Positions 42,763-51,789 of a stretch of 64,000 nucleotides of DNA are shown one piece after another. The position numbers and the translations under genes are program-made. Numbering within the stretch: position 1 is the first letter of the stretch; each line of letters starts with the position of its first letter. Below the pieces are notes generated by a model, which was not told where the DNA came from, made no database searches, and was given only the letters and a program-made list of their open reading frames with translations. Origin of the DNA: JAJYTL01 sp046705265 (GTDB taxonomy: Bacteria > Pseudomonadota > Alphaproteobacteria > Ferrovibrionales > Ferrovibrionaceae); contig JBJKQL010000140.1 of assembly GCA_046705265.1 (NCBI GenBank), positions 1 through 64,000 of the forward strand, read 5' to 3'.

Positions 42763-42779
42763 TTTAGAGAGATTCTAAA
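42763..42779. promoter_or_regulatory. Irr box (iron control element)
   Basis: TTTAGAGAGATTCTAAA at 42763-42779 fits the published Irr-box/ICE palindrome of half-sites TTTAGAA and TTCTAAA separated by three bases, with one mismatch (G at position 7). It stands between irr and the rubrerythrin gene, 5 bases upstream of the rubrerythrin -35 hexamer. This predicts that heme-sensing Irr controls rubrerythrin and probably the genes after it, and may also act on the end of the irr transcript unit. Confidence 0.7.
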
Positions 42780-42890
42780 AAAGTGAAGTGGTGCGACAAG
42801 GAGGGACAGGAAGCACCGCTCGGAGGCTTGCGCCGGCCCCCTGCCAAACGGGCCGCCTCAGCCAGCCACCGATATGGAAAGTACGCGGAC

Positions 42891-43313
42891 TTACGAGGTG
42901 CGCTGATGCACGCGCACGACGACCTCGACGCGGGAGACCTCCGTGCCCTCCGGTACGGCCGGCAGCTTGCTCACGATCACCGTATCGCTTGGGATATCGA
43001 CGAGTTCGCCAGAGTCCTCAAAGAAGAAATGATGGTGATCGCGGGTATTGCTATCGAAATAGCTCCGGTTGGTATCAATCATCACTTGGCGCAATAGACC
43101 CGCCGCCGTGAACTGGTGCAGGGTATTGTAAACGGTCGCAAGCGAGACCGGGTAGCCAGCGGTCACGGCCTCACCGTAAAGCGCCTCCGCAGTGACGTGG
43201 CGGTCGCCGCTCGCAAACAAGCACTGGGCCAAGCAAAGCCGCTGCCGGGTCGGCCGGAGACCTGCCTTCCGCAGGGTCCGAACAAGAGTATCCTGATTTC
43301 GGAGGGTATTCAC
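42891..43313 (-). CDS. irr: Irr, heme-responsive Fur family regulator
   Basis: 140 residues from GTG 43313 (GGGAGC 5 bases upstream). Fur winged helix: GLRPTRQRLCLAQCLF near residue 18, TAEALYGEA and VSLATVYNTLHQFTAAGLLRQV (about 56-77). The heme-related HHH triplet (H93-H95 in RDHHHFFFEDSG) marks it as Irr rather than Fur. The N-terminal Cys-Pro heme motif of the Bradyrhizobium protein is absent, as in other alphaproteobacterial Irr. The Cys pairs of PerR/Fur structural zinc are also missing. An Irr box lies between it and rubrerythrin. Confidence 0.87.
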   Translation of the reverse strand: MNTLRNQDTLVRTLRKAGLRPTRQRLCLAQCLFASGDRHVTAEALYGEAVTAGYPVSLATVYNTLHQFTAAGLLRQVMIDTNRSYFDSNTRDHHHFFFEDSGELVDIPSDTVIVSKLPAVPEGTEVSRVEVVVRVHQRTS

Positions 43314-43444
43314 GCTCTGCTCCCTATGCGGGCCATCCTAGATGACCACAAATAAACGACCACGCGTGTTATACGCCTATTCCAATAAAAATGAAAGTTG
43401 CAGTCCCTCAGTATCTGTCCCCAAGTCGGGTTAAGTAAATATCC

Positions 43445-44842
43445 TTAGTCTCCGGTAGCAATGCGTGCGACGAGCTCGGCAACCGTAGGCACGTAGCCAT
43501 TGGCATAAAAGGGGTCACGCTTGAAACAATAAGCGCCATGCCCGGCGAACATAAGGTTATTTTCAATTTCCTCGGAATGCCGGATATTTTGCAGGGTTTT
43601 TTGAATACAGAAGCTTCGAGGATCGGCCTTCTTTCCCGTGGTGCCGCGTTCGTCCTGGGCCCAATTGGAGAAGGCACAGGCCGAAAGACAACCCATGCAC
43701 TCGATCTGGTCGGTGCGAATCTGGCGGGCGCGTTCCGGTGTGACGAAGACTATGGTCGAATCCGGTGTGCGCAGCGCCTCCGTGAACCCCTGCTCGACCC
43801 ACAATCGGGCACGGTCACAATCGGGCTGCGTGAGATAGACGATGCGGCGCCGCGCGCCGATCGGCAGTTCCACATCATGTTCACCAATCGGAGAAGTAGT
43901 ATAGGCGACTTGGCGCTCATTCCTCTCGTGCAGTTCCTGTAGGAAGCTGTTGCGCACCGCCGAAGACCAGAAGCCCGTCGGACTGAACCGGTTGAGATAG
44001 ACATCGCCCGGCTCCAGCGTCAACAGGCGTTGCTTCCAGGCCTCGGAGATGGGGCTCTCCTTAGTCAGCAACGGCCGTGTGCCGAACTGAAAGCAAATTG
44101 GGCCGATTTCGGAGTTGTCGATCCATTCGTCCCAGTCACGCAGGTACCAGACTCCGCCCGCCATCACGATCGGGGTCCGGTCAAGGCCGAAGTCGCGCAT
44201 CACTTTGCGCAACTCGTAGACGCGCGGATAGGGCGGCTCGGGGCAAAGCGGATCCTCGCTGTTGCTCAAGCCATTGTGGCCGCCGGCGAGCCAGGGATCC
44301 TCGTAGACGACGCCGCCGAGCCATTCTGGAAACTTGTGATAAGCCCGCTTCCATAAGGCTCGAAACGCACGCGCCGAAGAGACGATCGGATAGTAATAGA
44401 CGCGATGGCTTGCCGCCATCTGAGCGATGCGGTACGGCATGCCGGCACCGCAGGTAACACCGTGGACGAGACCTCGCGCGCCCTGCAGAACGCCCTCCAG
44501 CACCCGCTCGGCGGCCGCCATCTCCCACAATACGTTCATGTGGATGCGACCTTCGCCGCCGGCGATGTCGTGGGAGATTCGCGCCTGGGTGATACCCCCT
44601 TTCACCGCATAGGCAACCAATTCCTCATGACGCTCGCGCCGCGTACGGCCCTTATAGACCTGCGGGATCTCGCGTCCCTCTTCATCATAGGAATCGGCGT
44701 TGACACCGGAAAACGTACCGACACCGCCAGCCCGTGCCCATGCGCCGGAACTCTCACCGTTCGAAATGCCGATGCCCTTGCCGCCTTCAACCAGCGGCAA
44801 AACGTCGCGACCGGAGAGGGTTATCGAGTTCAGAGATTTCAC
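43445..44842 (-). CDS. Nitronate-monooxygenase-like flavoprotein with C-terminal Cys cluster
   Basis: 465 residues from GTG 44842 (GGCGGA 9 bases upstream); a GTG at 44863 would add 7. The NMO-type TIM barrel with FMN is seen in ISNGESSGAWARAGGVGTFSGVNADSYDEEG, LVHGVTCGAGMPYR near residue 127 and GGHNGLSNSEDP near 188, and PIVMAGGVWYLRDW near 228. It is longer than typical NMO (about 320-380): the C-terminal part has C382-x2-C385-x3-C389-x22-C412 (ECMGCLSACAFSNW...SFCIQ), which could hold a [4Fe-4S] cluster. The substrate is unknown; dehydrogenase or reductase activity is as possible as nitronate oxidation. Upstream of irr on the same strand. Confidence 0.8.
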   Translation of the reverse strand: MKSLNSITLSGRDVLPLVEGGKGIGISNGESSGAWARAGGVGTFSGVNADSYDEEGREIPQVYKGRTRRERHEELVAYAVKGGITQARISHDIAGGEGRIHMNVLWEMAAAERVLEGVLQGARGLVHGVTCGAGMPYRIAQMAASHRVYYYPIVSSARAFRALWKRAYHKFPEWLGGVVYEDPWLAGGHNGLSNSEDPLCPEPPYPRVYELRKVMRDFGLDRTPIVMAGGVWYLRDWDEWIDNSEIGPICFQFGTRPLLTKESPISEAWKQRLLTLEPGDVYLNRFSPTGFWSSAVRNSFLQELHERNERQVAYTTSPIGEHDVELPIGARRRIVYLTQPDCDRARLWVEQGFTEALRTPDSTIVFVTPERARQIRTDQIECMGCLSACAFSNWAQDERGTTGKKADPRSFCIQKTLQNIRHSEEIENNLMFAGHGAYCFKRDPFYANGYVPTVAELVARIATGD

Positions 44843-45078
44843 TCCGCCGTTTCCGCCTTGCACTTTTATGAAAATCGTACCCGCGCGGCCTCTCCGCCGC
44901 GCGCCGTGCTCTACGCGTTATCGTTATCTATTATTAGAGCAAATTCCGAGCCCGCCAAGTCTCCCGCGTGCACTTTACGCGGGTTCCCCCCGACCACCAA
45001 CGCCGACTGCGGCCCAAAGCGGGCTTCCGGTTCCTTCGGTCACGGCCGAGCGGGCGCTCCGTGGCCGGCGCGTAACCC

Positions 45079-47217
45079 TTAGGACGGATTTTCCGCGCCC
45101 GCCGTCTCACTCGGCGCAAGCGTCAAATCCTCGCCCGTCTCTTGGTTCACCGCCTTCATACTGAGCCTGACCTTGCCGCGATCGTCGATGCCGAGCACCT
45201 TCACTCGAACCTGGTCGCCCTCGGCCACCACATCGGCGACTTTGGCAACGCGGCGCGGCGCCAGCTCGCTGATATGGACGAGCCCGTCGCGGTTGCCGAA
45301 AAAGTTCACGAAGGCCCCGAAATCGACAATCTTCACCACCTTGCCCTTGTAGACGTGGCCGACCTCGGGCTCGCTCGTGAGCGACTTGATCCAGTCGATC
45401 GCCGCCAACGCTGCGCCTGCATCGGTGGCCGCGACCTTGACCGTACCGTCATCTTCGATATCGATCTTGGCGCCGGTGGTCTCGCAGATTTCACGAATGA
45501 CCTTGCCGCCCGTGCCGATCACGTCACGGATTTTGTCCTTCGGAATAGTGATCACGGTGACGCGTGGCGCGGTTTCCTTTACCTCCTGGCGGGCCCCGGC
45601 AAGCGCCTTTGCCATTTCGCCGAGAATATGGATGCGGCCACGGCGTGCCTGCGCCAAGGCTTGCTTCATGATCTCCTCGGTGATGCCACCGATCTTAATG
45701 TCCATTTGCAGCGCCGTGACGCCGTCCGCGGTACCGGCGACTTTGAAGTCCATGTCGCCGAGGTGGTCTTCATCTCCCAAGATGTCGGAAAGAACGGCGA
45801 TGCCGTTCTCTTCCTTGATTAGCCCCATGGCGATGCCGGCGACCGGGGCCTTGAGCGGCACGCCCGCATCCATCAGCGAGAGAGACGCACCGCAGACGGT
45901 AGCCATCGATGACGAGCCGTTGCTTTCGGTGATTTCGGATACCACGCGAATGGTATAGGGGAAGGCATCCTTCGCCGGAAGAAGCGGCCGAACCGCCCGC
46001 CAAGCGAGCTTGCCATGACCGATTTCGCGCCGCCCAGGCGAGCCCATGCGGCCCGCCTCGCCCACCGAATAAGGCGGGAAATTGTAATGCAGCATGAAAT
46101 GCTCACGATACTCGCCCTGCAGCGCGTCGATGATCTGCTCATCCTGTCCGGTGCCGAGCGTCGTCACGACCAAGGCCTGAGTTTCACCGCGCGTGAATAG
46201 CGCGGCGCCATGCGTGCGCGGCAAGACACCGACCTCGCAGACGATCGGACGGATGGTCTCGGTATCGCGGCCATCGATACGCCGACCCGTCGCCAGCACG
46301 TTGCCGCGCACAACCTTGGCTTCGAGGGCCTCAAGGCCGGCGGCAATCACCTCGGGCGCAAGACCTTCGGCCTCAAGGGTTTCATGCACGCGCGAGCGGG
46401 CCTGATCAAGGCGCGCATGGCGCGCTTGTTTCGCCGTCTCTTGATAGGCAGCACGAAGATCGGCTTCGGCAAGCTCGGAAAGCCGCGCTGTTTCCGCCTC
46501 GCTAAGGCCAGGAGCCGGAACCTCCCATGGCTCCTTCGCGCATTCCTCCGCAAGCTGGACGATCGCCTCCAGCACCGGCTGGAAAGCGCGATGGCCGAAC
46601 ATCACAGCCCCCAGCATGATCTCTTCCGAAAGCTCTTGTGCTTCCGATTCGACCATCAGCACGCCATCGGCGGTGCCGGCGACAACAAGGTCAAGCTCGC
46701 TTGAGGGAATTTCGTCGATTGCAGGGTTAAGCACGTATTCGCCGTTGATGCGCCCTACCCGGGCCGCGCCGATCGGGCCAAGAAACGGCAAGCCCGAAAG
46801 CGTGAGCGCGGCCGAGGCGCCGATCATCGATGGAATGTCGGGATCGTTCTCGAGGTCGTGGCTCAATACGGTCGCCACGATCTGGGTCTCGTTGTGGAAC
46901 CCATCGACGAACAGCGGCCGGATCGGCCGATCGATCAAGCGCGAAGTCAGCGTTTCCTTTTCACTCGGACGGCCTTCACGCTTGAAGAAGCCGCCGGGAA
47001 TCTTGCCGGCGGCGAAGGTCTTTTCCTGGTAATTGACCGTCAAGGGTAGAAAGTCGGTCCCAGGCCGCGACGCCCGGGCGGCGACGGCGGTGCAGAGAAC
47101 GGTGGTTTCGCCATAAGTCACTAGAACCGCCGCGTCGGCTTGGCGTGCCATGTGGCCGGTTTCGAGGACCAGCCGCCGCCCCCCCCAAGTCAGCTCCTTA
47201 CGGTGAACATCGAACAT
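45079..47217 (-). CDS. pnp: Polyribonucleotide nucleotidyltransferase
   Basis: 712 residues. Phosphorolytic 3'-5' exoribonuclease of the degradosome. Order: first RNase PH domain (about 1-145), helical linker, second RNase PH domain (about 310-540) with the catalytic GSSSMATVCGASLSLMDAGVPL stretch and MDFKVAGTADGVTALQMDIK, KH domain (about 555-615, IPKDKIRDVIGTGGKVIREI) and S1 domain (about 620-690, GHVYKGKVVKIVDFGAFV). ATG 47217 follows AAGGAA. It lies 171 bases after rpsO, a gap which in other bacteria has the pnp autoregulatory hairpin. Confidence 0.98.
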   Translation of the reverse strand: MFDVHRKELTWGGRRLVLETGHMARQADAAVLVTYGETTVLCTAVAARASRPGTDFLPLTVNYQEKTFAAGKIPGGFFKREGRPSEKETLTSRLIDRPIRPLFVDGFHNETQIVATVLSHDLENDPDIPSMIGASAALTLSGLPFLGPIGAARVGRINGEYVLNPAIDEIPSSELDLVVAGTADGVLMVESEAQELSEEIMLGAVMFGHRAFQPVLEAIVQLAEECAKEPWEVPAPGLSEAETARLSELAEADLRAAYQETAKQARHARLDQARSRVHETLEAEGLAPEVIAAGLEALEAKVVRGNVLATGRRIDGRDTETIRPIVCEVGVLPRTHGAALFTRGETQALVVTTLGTGQDEQIIDALQGEYREHFMLHYNFPPYSVGEAGRMGSPGRREIGHGKLAWRAVRPLLPAKDAFPYTIRVVSEITESNGSSSMATVCGASLSLMDAGVPLKAPVAGIAMGLIKEENGIAVLSDILGDEDHLGDMDFKVAGTADGVTALQMDIKIGGITEEIMKQALAQARRGRIHILGEMAKALAGARQEVKETAPRVTVITIPKDKIRDVIGTGGKVIREICETTGAKIDIEDDGTVKVAATDAGAALAAIDWIKSLTSEPEVGHVYKGKVVKIVDFGAFVNFFGNRDGLVHISELAPRRVAKVADVVAEGDQVRVKVLGIDDRGKVRLSMKAVNQETGEDLTLAPSETAGAENPS

Positions 47218-47388
47218 CGGCAGTCATTTCCTTTCCAATTGGCACCGCGCCGCAACAATAATGCGGCTGCGACGTATGTCTTTGCCGCGTCCAACTGGGC
47301 CGGCGCGACGGTTTCCTGACGGCGCTTCCCAAGGCGCCACATCGAGCCTTCCGCGCGCTCCGCGACACCCGAGCGCACAAGGGAGGCC

Positions 47389-47658
47389 TTACTTGCGCAA
47401 GCCGAGCCGCTTGATCAGCGCTTCGTAGCGGGCGATGTCCTTGCGTTTCAGGTAGTCCAACAAACTCCGCCGCCGACTGACCAGCATCAACAGGCCACGC
47501 CGCGAATGGATATCCTTCCCGTGCTCTTTGAAATGCTCGGTGAGGTTCTGAATACGTTCGCTCAAGATCGCAACCTGGACCTCCGGCGAACCCGTATCTC
47601 CCGACTTCAATCCGAATTCCGAAACGATCTGCGACTTGCGTTCCGTTTTAATCGACAT
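47389..47658 (-). CDS. rpsO: 30S ribosomal protein S15
   Basis: 89 residues, exactly the family length. Opening MSIKTERKSQIVSEFGLKSGDTGSPEVQVAILSERI, then HFKEHGKDIHSRRGLLMLVSRRRSLLDYLK, the 16S rRNA-binding core. Binds the central domain of 16S rRNA early in 30S assembly. AAGGAAG lies upstream of ATG 47658. Between truB (18 bases upstream) and pnp, the conserved order. Confidence 0.98.
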   Translation of the reverse strand: MSIKTERKSQIVSEFGLKSGDTGSPEVQVAILSERIQNLTEHFKEHGKDIHSRRGLLMLVSRRRSLLDYLKRKDIARYEALIKRLGLRK

Positions 47659-47676
47659 CGAGGCGTCTTCCTTTCG

Positions 47677-48573
47677 CTACAGATTGAACACCCGCACCGG
47701 CCTGACCGAGCCATCGGTCACTTCGGCGAGCGCCACCGGCATACCGGCGTGCACCGCGCAGACCCGACCGTCACGGGCATCGAGCACACGCACGGTCTGA
47801 CCGCTTCGCAGGCGGTCGGCCTGGGGACCGGTCAGGGCCAGAGCCGGGATGTCGTCCAGCACGGTCTTGACCGGCAAAAGGTGCTCCAATGGCGGCGAAC
47901 CCTGCCACAATTGGCCCATCTTTGCCAGCGGAATCGCGCCATCGAGCGTAAACGGGCCGACGCGGGTCCGGCAGAGTTCGGCGACATGGCCGAGACAACC
48001 CAGTGCCTCCCCGAGGTCGCGAGCCAGTGAGCGAACGTAGGTGCCGCGGCCACAGTCAACGACGAAGACGGCGTGATCCGCATCCGGCGTCGCGACGCAA
48101 TCGAACCGATGGATTTGCACCCGGCTGGGGGCGAGTTCTGGTGCGACCCCCAAGCGCGCCAGATCGTAGGCGCGCTTGCCGCCAAGCTTCTTTGCCGAAT
48201 AGGCCGGCGGTACCTGTGCCAAGCAACCCCGAAAAGCCGGCAGCACCGCCGCGATCTCGGCGGCATGTGGTCGCTTGTCGCTTTGTCTAAGGATTACCCC
48301 ATCGGCGTCGTCGGTATCGCGGGCTTCGCCCCAGCGCACGGTAAAGCGGTATGTCTTCGGCTGATCCTGCACCAGGGATATGGTCTTGGTGGCTTCGCCG
48401 AAAGCAATCGGCAAGACGCCGGTCGCCAGAGGGTCAAGGGTGCCGGCATGTCCCGCCTTGGCGGCGGAAAAGAGCCGCCGCGCCGCCGAGACCATCTGGG
48501 TCGAGGTCATGCCGGCGTTCTTATTCAAGACCAGCCAGCCATTGATCTTAAGCCGTTCGCGCCTAGCGGCCAT
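47677..48573 (-). CDS. truB: tRNA pseudouridine-55 synthase
   Basis: 298 residues. Converts U55 in the T loop of tRNAs to pseudouridine. Catalytic aspartate D47 in HAGTLDPLATGVLP; other blocks are QVPPAYSAKKLGGKRAYDLAR near residue 120 and DCGRGTYVRSLARDLG near 173. A short PUA-like C-terminal part (about 235-298) ends the protein. ATG 48573 lies inside the end of rbfA (11-base overlap), so translation is coupled. Confidence 0.97.
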   Translation of the reverse strand: MAARRERLKINGWLVLNKNAGMTSTQMVSAARRLFSAAKAGHAGTLDPLATGVLPIAFGEATKTISLVQDQPKTYRFTVRWGEARDTDDADGVILRQSDKRPHAAEIAAVLPAFRGCLAQVPPAYSAKKLGGKRAYDLARLGVAPELAPSRVQIHRFDCVATPDADHAVFVVDCGRGTYVRSLARDLGEALGCLGHVAELCRTRVGPFTLDGAIPLAKMGQLWQGSPPLEHLLPVKTVLDDIPALALTGPQADRLRSGQTVRVLDARDGRVCAVHAGMPVALAEVTDGSVRPVRVFNL

Positions 48574-49036
48574 CCGGGTCCGGATCGTTCAAGGGCTCAT
48601 GGGGCTCGGGTGGTGAATCATCCGCTTCCGTGGTAGCGCTCGTACGCGGTCCGAGATCGGCGGCAACCCGGGGATCACGCAAGAGAGCGGCGATCCTGCC
48701 CGCTTCGTCGAAACTCTCGTCGGCGCGGAAACGCAAGGAAGGGGCGAATTTGAGCCGCAACATACGGGTGAGAACGCCGCGGAGGTAAGGGGTCGCTCGG
48801 GTCAGCGCCGCGAGTGCCGTTTCCACCTTGCCGCCCCCCAAGGGGAGAATGAAGATCACGGCGGCCCGGAGGTCCGGGCTCATCCGCACCTCGGTCACGG
48901 TGATCGGAGTCCCCTGCAGGTCGGGATCGCGGAGGTCACCCCGTTCGAGGATTTCCGCGAGCGCATGACGGAGCGCCTCTCCCACGCGGAGCGGCCTCTG
49001 CCCGATCGCCTTCGCCGATCGCTCTTCGCGCATCAT
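48563..49036 (-). CDS. rbfA: Ribosome-binding factor A
   Basis: 157 residues. Assists maturation of the 5' end of 16S rRNA and cold adaptation. KH-like fold with RVGEALRHALAEILERGDLRDPDL, ITVTEVRMSPDLRAAVIFI and LRGVLTRMLRLKFAPSLRFRADESFDEAGRI. The acidic, Pro-rich tail from about residue 125 is an extension common in alphaproteobacteria. Two tandem ATG codons start it. 183 noncoding bases separate it from infB. Confidence 0.96.
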   Translation of the reverse strand: MMREERSAKAIGQRPLRVGEALRHALAEILERGDLRDPDLQGTPITVTEVRMSPDLRAAVIFILPLGGGKVETALAALTRATPYLRGVLTRMLRLKFAPSLRFRADESFDEAGRIAALLRDPRVAADLGPRTSATTEADDSPPEPHEPLNDPDPDGR

Positions 49037-49219
49037 CGGTCCGAACCTTAAAGGCCACGTCGCGGCTCTTGTCCCGGTTCTGAAATTCGGATGATCTTCA
49101 TATTCTGCTCCACACGAATTTCATAGGCGCAAGGACACAAGCAATATATCGATTCTCGCCCCGTCCTGGTTTCGCAATTCGCAAAGGTGGCTGATATCGC
49201 AACCTTTGAAACCACGCCA

Positions 49220-51787
49220 CTAGAGCTGACGCGCGACCTCCTCGACATCGAAGCACTCGATGACATCGCCGACCTGGATGTCATTGTAGTTTTCGAGCGC
49301 AATGCCGCATTCCGTGCCCTGCTTGACCTCACGCACATCGTCCTTGAAACGCTTCAGGGTGTTGAGGCCACCGGTATAGATCACCACGTTGTCGCGCAAG
49401 AGCCGCACCTTGGCGCCGCGGCGGACATGGCCTTCGGTGACGAGGCAACCCGCCACCTTGCCGACCTTCGAAACGGTGAAGACTTCGCGCACCTCGGCAT
49501 TTCCGAGAAGAGTCTCGCGCACCGTCGGCGCCAGCATCGTGGTCAGCATCGACTTGAAGTCGTTGATCACGTCGTAGATCACGGAATAATAGCGGATATC
49601 CACGTGATCACGGGCCGCGGCCTCGCGTGCCTGCTTATTGGCGCGCACGTTGAAGCCGACGACCAGCCCGTTCGAGGCTTTGGCAAGCGTCACGTCGGAT
49701 TCATTGATGCCGCCGACAGCGCCGTGAAGGATACGAACGGCGACTTCCTCGGTCGCAAGCTTCTCGGCAGCGCCGACAATGGCCTCGAGCGAGCCCTGAA
49801 CGTCGGCCTTAACCACCGCCGGCACTTCCTTCACCTCACCGGCTTTAATCTTCGAGAACATTTCCTCAAGCGTACCGCGGCCGCCAGCCACGGCGCGTGC
49901 ATCGCGCTGGCGGCGCTGGCGGAAGGCGGAAATCTGGCGCGCCCGGGTTTCCGACTCGACCACCATGAAATTGTCACCCGCCTCGGGAGTCCCCTGCAGA
50001 CCGAGCACTTCCACGGGGGTCGCCGGACCGGCGGCCTGCACCACGTTGCCACGGTCGTCAATCAAAGCGCGCACGCGGCCCCATTCGTTCCCGGCAACGA
50101 AGACCTCGCCGACCTTGACCGTGCCGCGCTCGATGAGGACCGTCGCCACCGCGCCGCGGCCGCGATCAAGCTTGGCTTCGATCACCGTACCGTCGGCCGG
50201 GCGGTTCGGGTTGGCCCTAAGATCGAGGATCTCCGCCTGAAGAAGAATGGCTTCCTCGAGCTTGTCGAGGCCGACACGGGTCTTGGCCGAGACTTCGACC
50301 ATGAGCACGTCGCCGCCCACCTCCTCGGCCGCAACCGAGTGCTGCAACAGCTGTTGGCGCACCTTCTCGGGGTTGGCGCCCGGCTTGTCGACTTTGTTGA
50401 TGGCGACGACGATCGGCACGCTCGCCGCCTTGGCATGACGAATCGCCTCGACGGTTTGCGGCATCACCGAATCATCGGCGGCAACAACAAGAACGACGAT
50501 ATCCGTCACCTTGGCGCCGCGAGCGCGCATCGCCGTGAAGGCCTCGTGACCCGGCGTGTCCAGGAAGGTGATGCGGGCGCCCGATTTCAGCGTCACCTGA
50601 TAGGCGCCGATGTGCTGCGTGATGCCGCCGGCTTCGCGGCTCGCCACGTCGGTGGCACGCAAGGCGTCCAAAAGCGAGGTCTTACCATGGTCGACGTGGC
50701 CCATGACGGTGACCACGGGCGGCCGCGGCTCGAGCAATTCTTCCTTGTCGGCTTCGCCGCCGAGACCTTCCTCGATATCCGCGTCCGAGACGCGGCGGAT
50801 CCGGTGGCCGAATTCCTGCACCACAAGTTCCGCGGTGTCGGCGTCGATGGTCTCGTTGATCGCCGCCATCACGCCCATTTTCATCAACGTCCGGATGACG
50901 TCGGCCCCCCGCTCGGCCATGCGATTGGCGAGCTCCTGGACAGTGATGGTCTCCGGAATGACAACGTCACGCAGCACTTTCTTCGGTAGCTCTCGTCCCT
51001 TCCCGGCTCCCTGAGCTAGCCGCTTCTCGCGCTCGCGAGCGCGACGAAAAGAGGCGAGCGAGCGAACGCGCTCCTCCTCCGTCAAGGCCTGCGCGATGGT
51101 CAGCTTGGCGCTACGGCGGCGTGGCTCAGTCTTGGTTCGGACCGGGGCGGGGCGATGCGGGGCCTTGACGCCCGGGCGCGAACGGCGCGTTTCGTCTTCT
51201 TCGTCGGCGACAGTGGCGATGGCGCGGCCTTCCGGCGTCTCCGCCCCTCGAGCCTGTGCCGCCGCTTCCGCGGCGAGGCGGCGACTGGCCTCCTCTTCGG
51301 CACGGCGGCGGGCGTCCTCTTCGGTCTTTTTTCGTGCCTCTTCGTCCGCCACGCGGCGGGCTGCGGCCTCGCGTTCCTCGGCAGCCCTCGCGTCCTCGAT
51401 AGCGCGGCGTCTGGCCTCTTGCTCGGCAACGCGGCGCGCCTCGGCATCGGCGCGGCGCGAATCATCGAGCGCGCGGGCCCGTGCCTGTTTTTCCTCCTCG
51501 GTAAGCTGCTTTAACACCACCCGCCCACGAGGAGAGCTGCGGCCCTGCTGGGGTGTCGACGTCGGACGCGCGGGCGTCGCCGCGGCACCTTGCGTGTTCG
51601 GCGTGTTGCTCGCGGCGCCGCCGATGGGACGCTTCTTGCGCACCTCGACCGTCACCGCCTTGGAGCGGCCATGGCTGAAGCTCTGACGGACCTGACCGGT
51701 CTCCACCGTCTTCTTCAGCTCCAGCCGTCGCGGGCGCGACGGCAGGCTCAAAGACTTCTTGTCCTCGGGTTCCTTGGTTTCGGTCAT
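49220..51787 (-). CDS. infB: Translation initiation factor IF-2
   Basis: 855 residues. GTPase that brings fMet-tRNA to the 30S subunit. N-terminal part (to about 330) is basic with an Ala/Arg/Glu-rich predicted coiled coil (about 90-190). The G domain has GHVDHGKTSLLDALR (K369), DTPGHEAFTAM and NKVDKPGA; domains II-IV follow, ending IECFDVEEVARQL. ATG 51787 has GGGAG 5 bases upstream; the frame is open beyond it through ylxR. The ylxR-L7Ae gene stops 2 bases before it. Confidence 0.98.
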   Translation of the reverse strand: MTETKEPEDKKSLSLPSRPRRLELKKTVETGQVRQSFSHGRSKAVTVEVRKKRPIGGAASNTPNTQGAAATPARPTSTPQQGRSSPRGRVVLKQLTEEEKQARARALDDSRRADAEARRVAEQEARRRAIEDARAAEEREAAARRVADEEARKKTEEDARRRAEEEASRRLAAEAAAQARGAETPEGRAIATVADEEDETRRSRPGVKAPHRPAPVRTKTEPRRRSAKLTIAQALTEEERVRSLASFRRAREREKRLAQGAGKGRELPKKVLRDVVIPETITVQELANRMAERGADVIRTLMKMGVMAAINETIDADTAELVVQEFGHRIRRVSDADIEEGLGGEADKEELLEPRPPVVTVMGHVDHGKTSLLDALRATDVASREAGGITQHIGAYQVTLKSGARITFLDTPGHEAFTAMRARGAKVTDIVVLVVAADDSVMPQTVEAIRHAKAASVPIVVAINKVDKPGANPEKVRQQLLQHSVAAEEVGGDVLMVEVSAKTRVGLDKLEEAILLQAEILDLRANPNRPADGTVIEAKLDRGRGAVATVLIERGTVKVGEVFVAGNEWGRVRALIDDRGNVVQAAGPATPVEVLGLQGTPEAGDNFMVVESETRARQISAFRQRRQRDARAVAGGRGTLEEMFSKIKAGEVKEVPAVVKADVQGSLEAIVGAAEKLATEEVAVRILHGAVGGINESDVTLAKASNGLVVGFNVRANKQAREAAARDHVDIRYYSVIYDVINDFKSMLTTMLAPTVRETLLGNAEVREVFTVSKVGKVAGCLVTEGHVRRGAKVRLLRDNVVIYTGGLNTLKRFKDDVREVKQGTECGIALENYNDIQVGDVIECFDVEEVARQL

Positions 51788-51789
51788 CT

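Noticed and set aside
47218..47388. Defined terminator between rpsO and pnp
   Set aside because: A GGCGC/GCGCC stem exists near 47320-47340 but has a bulge and no T-run; it may be a processing hairpin, and I cannot tell.
49187..50989. 600-codon open frame on the plus strand opposite infB
   Set aside because: It mirrors infB codon by codon in high-GC DNA, its product is His/Arg/Asp-rich with no known fold, and infB is certain on the other strand.
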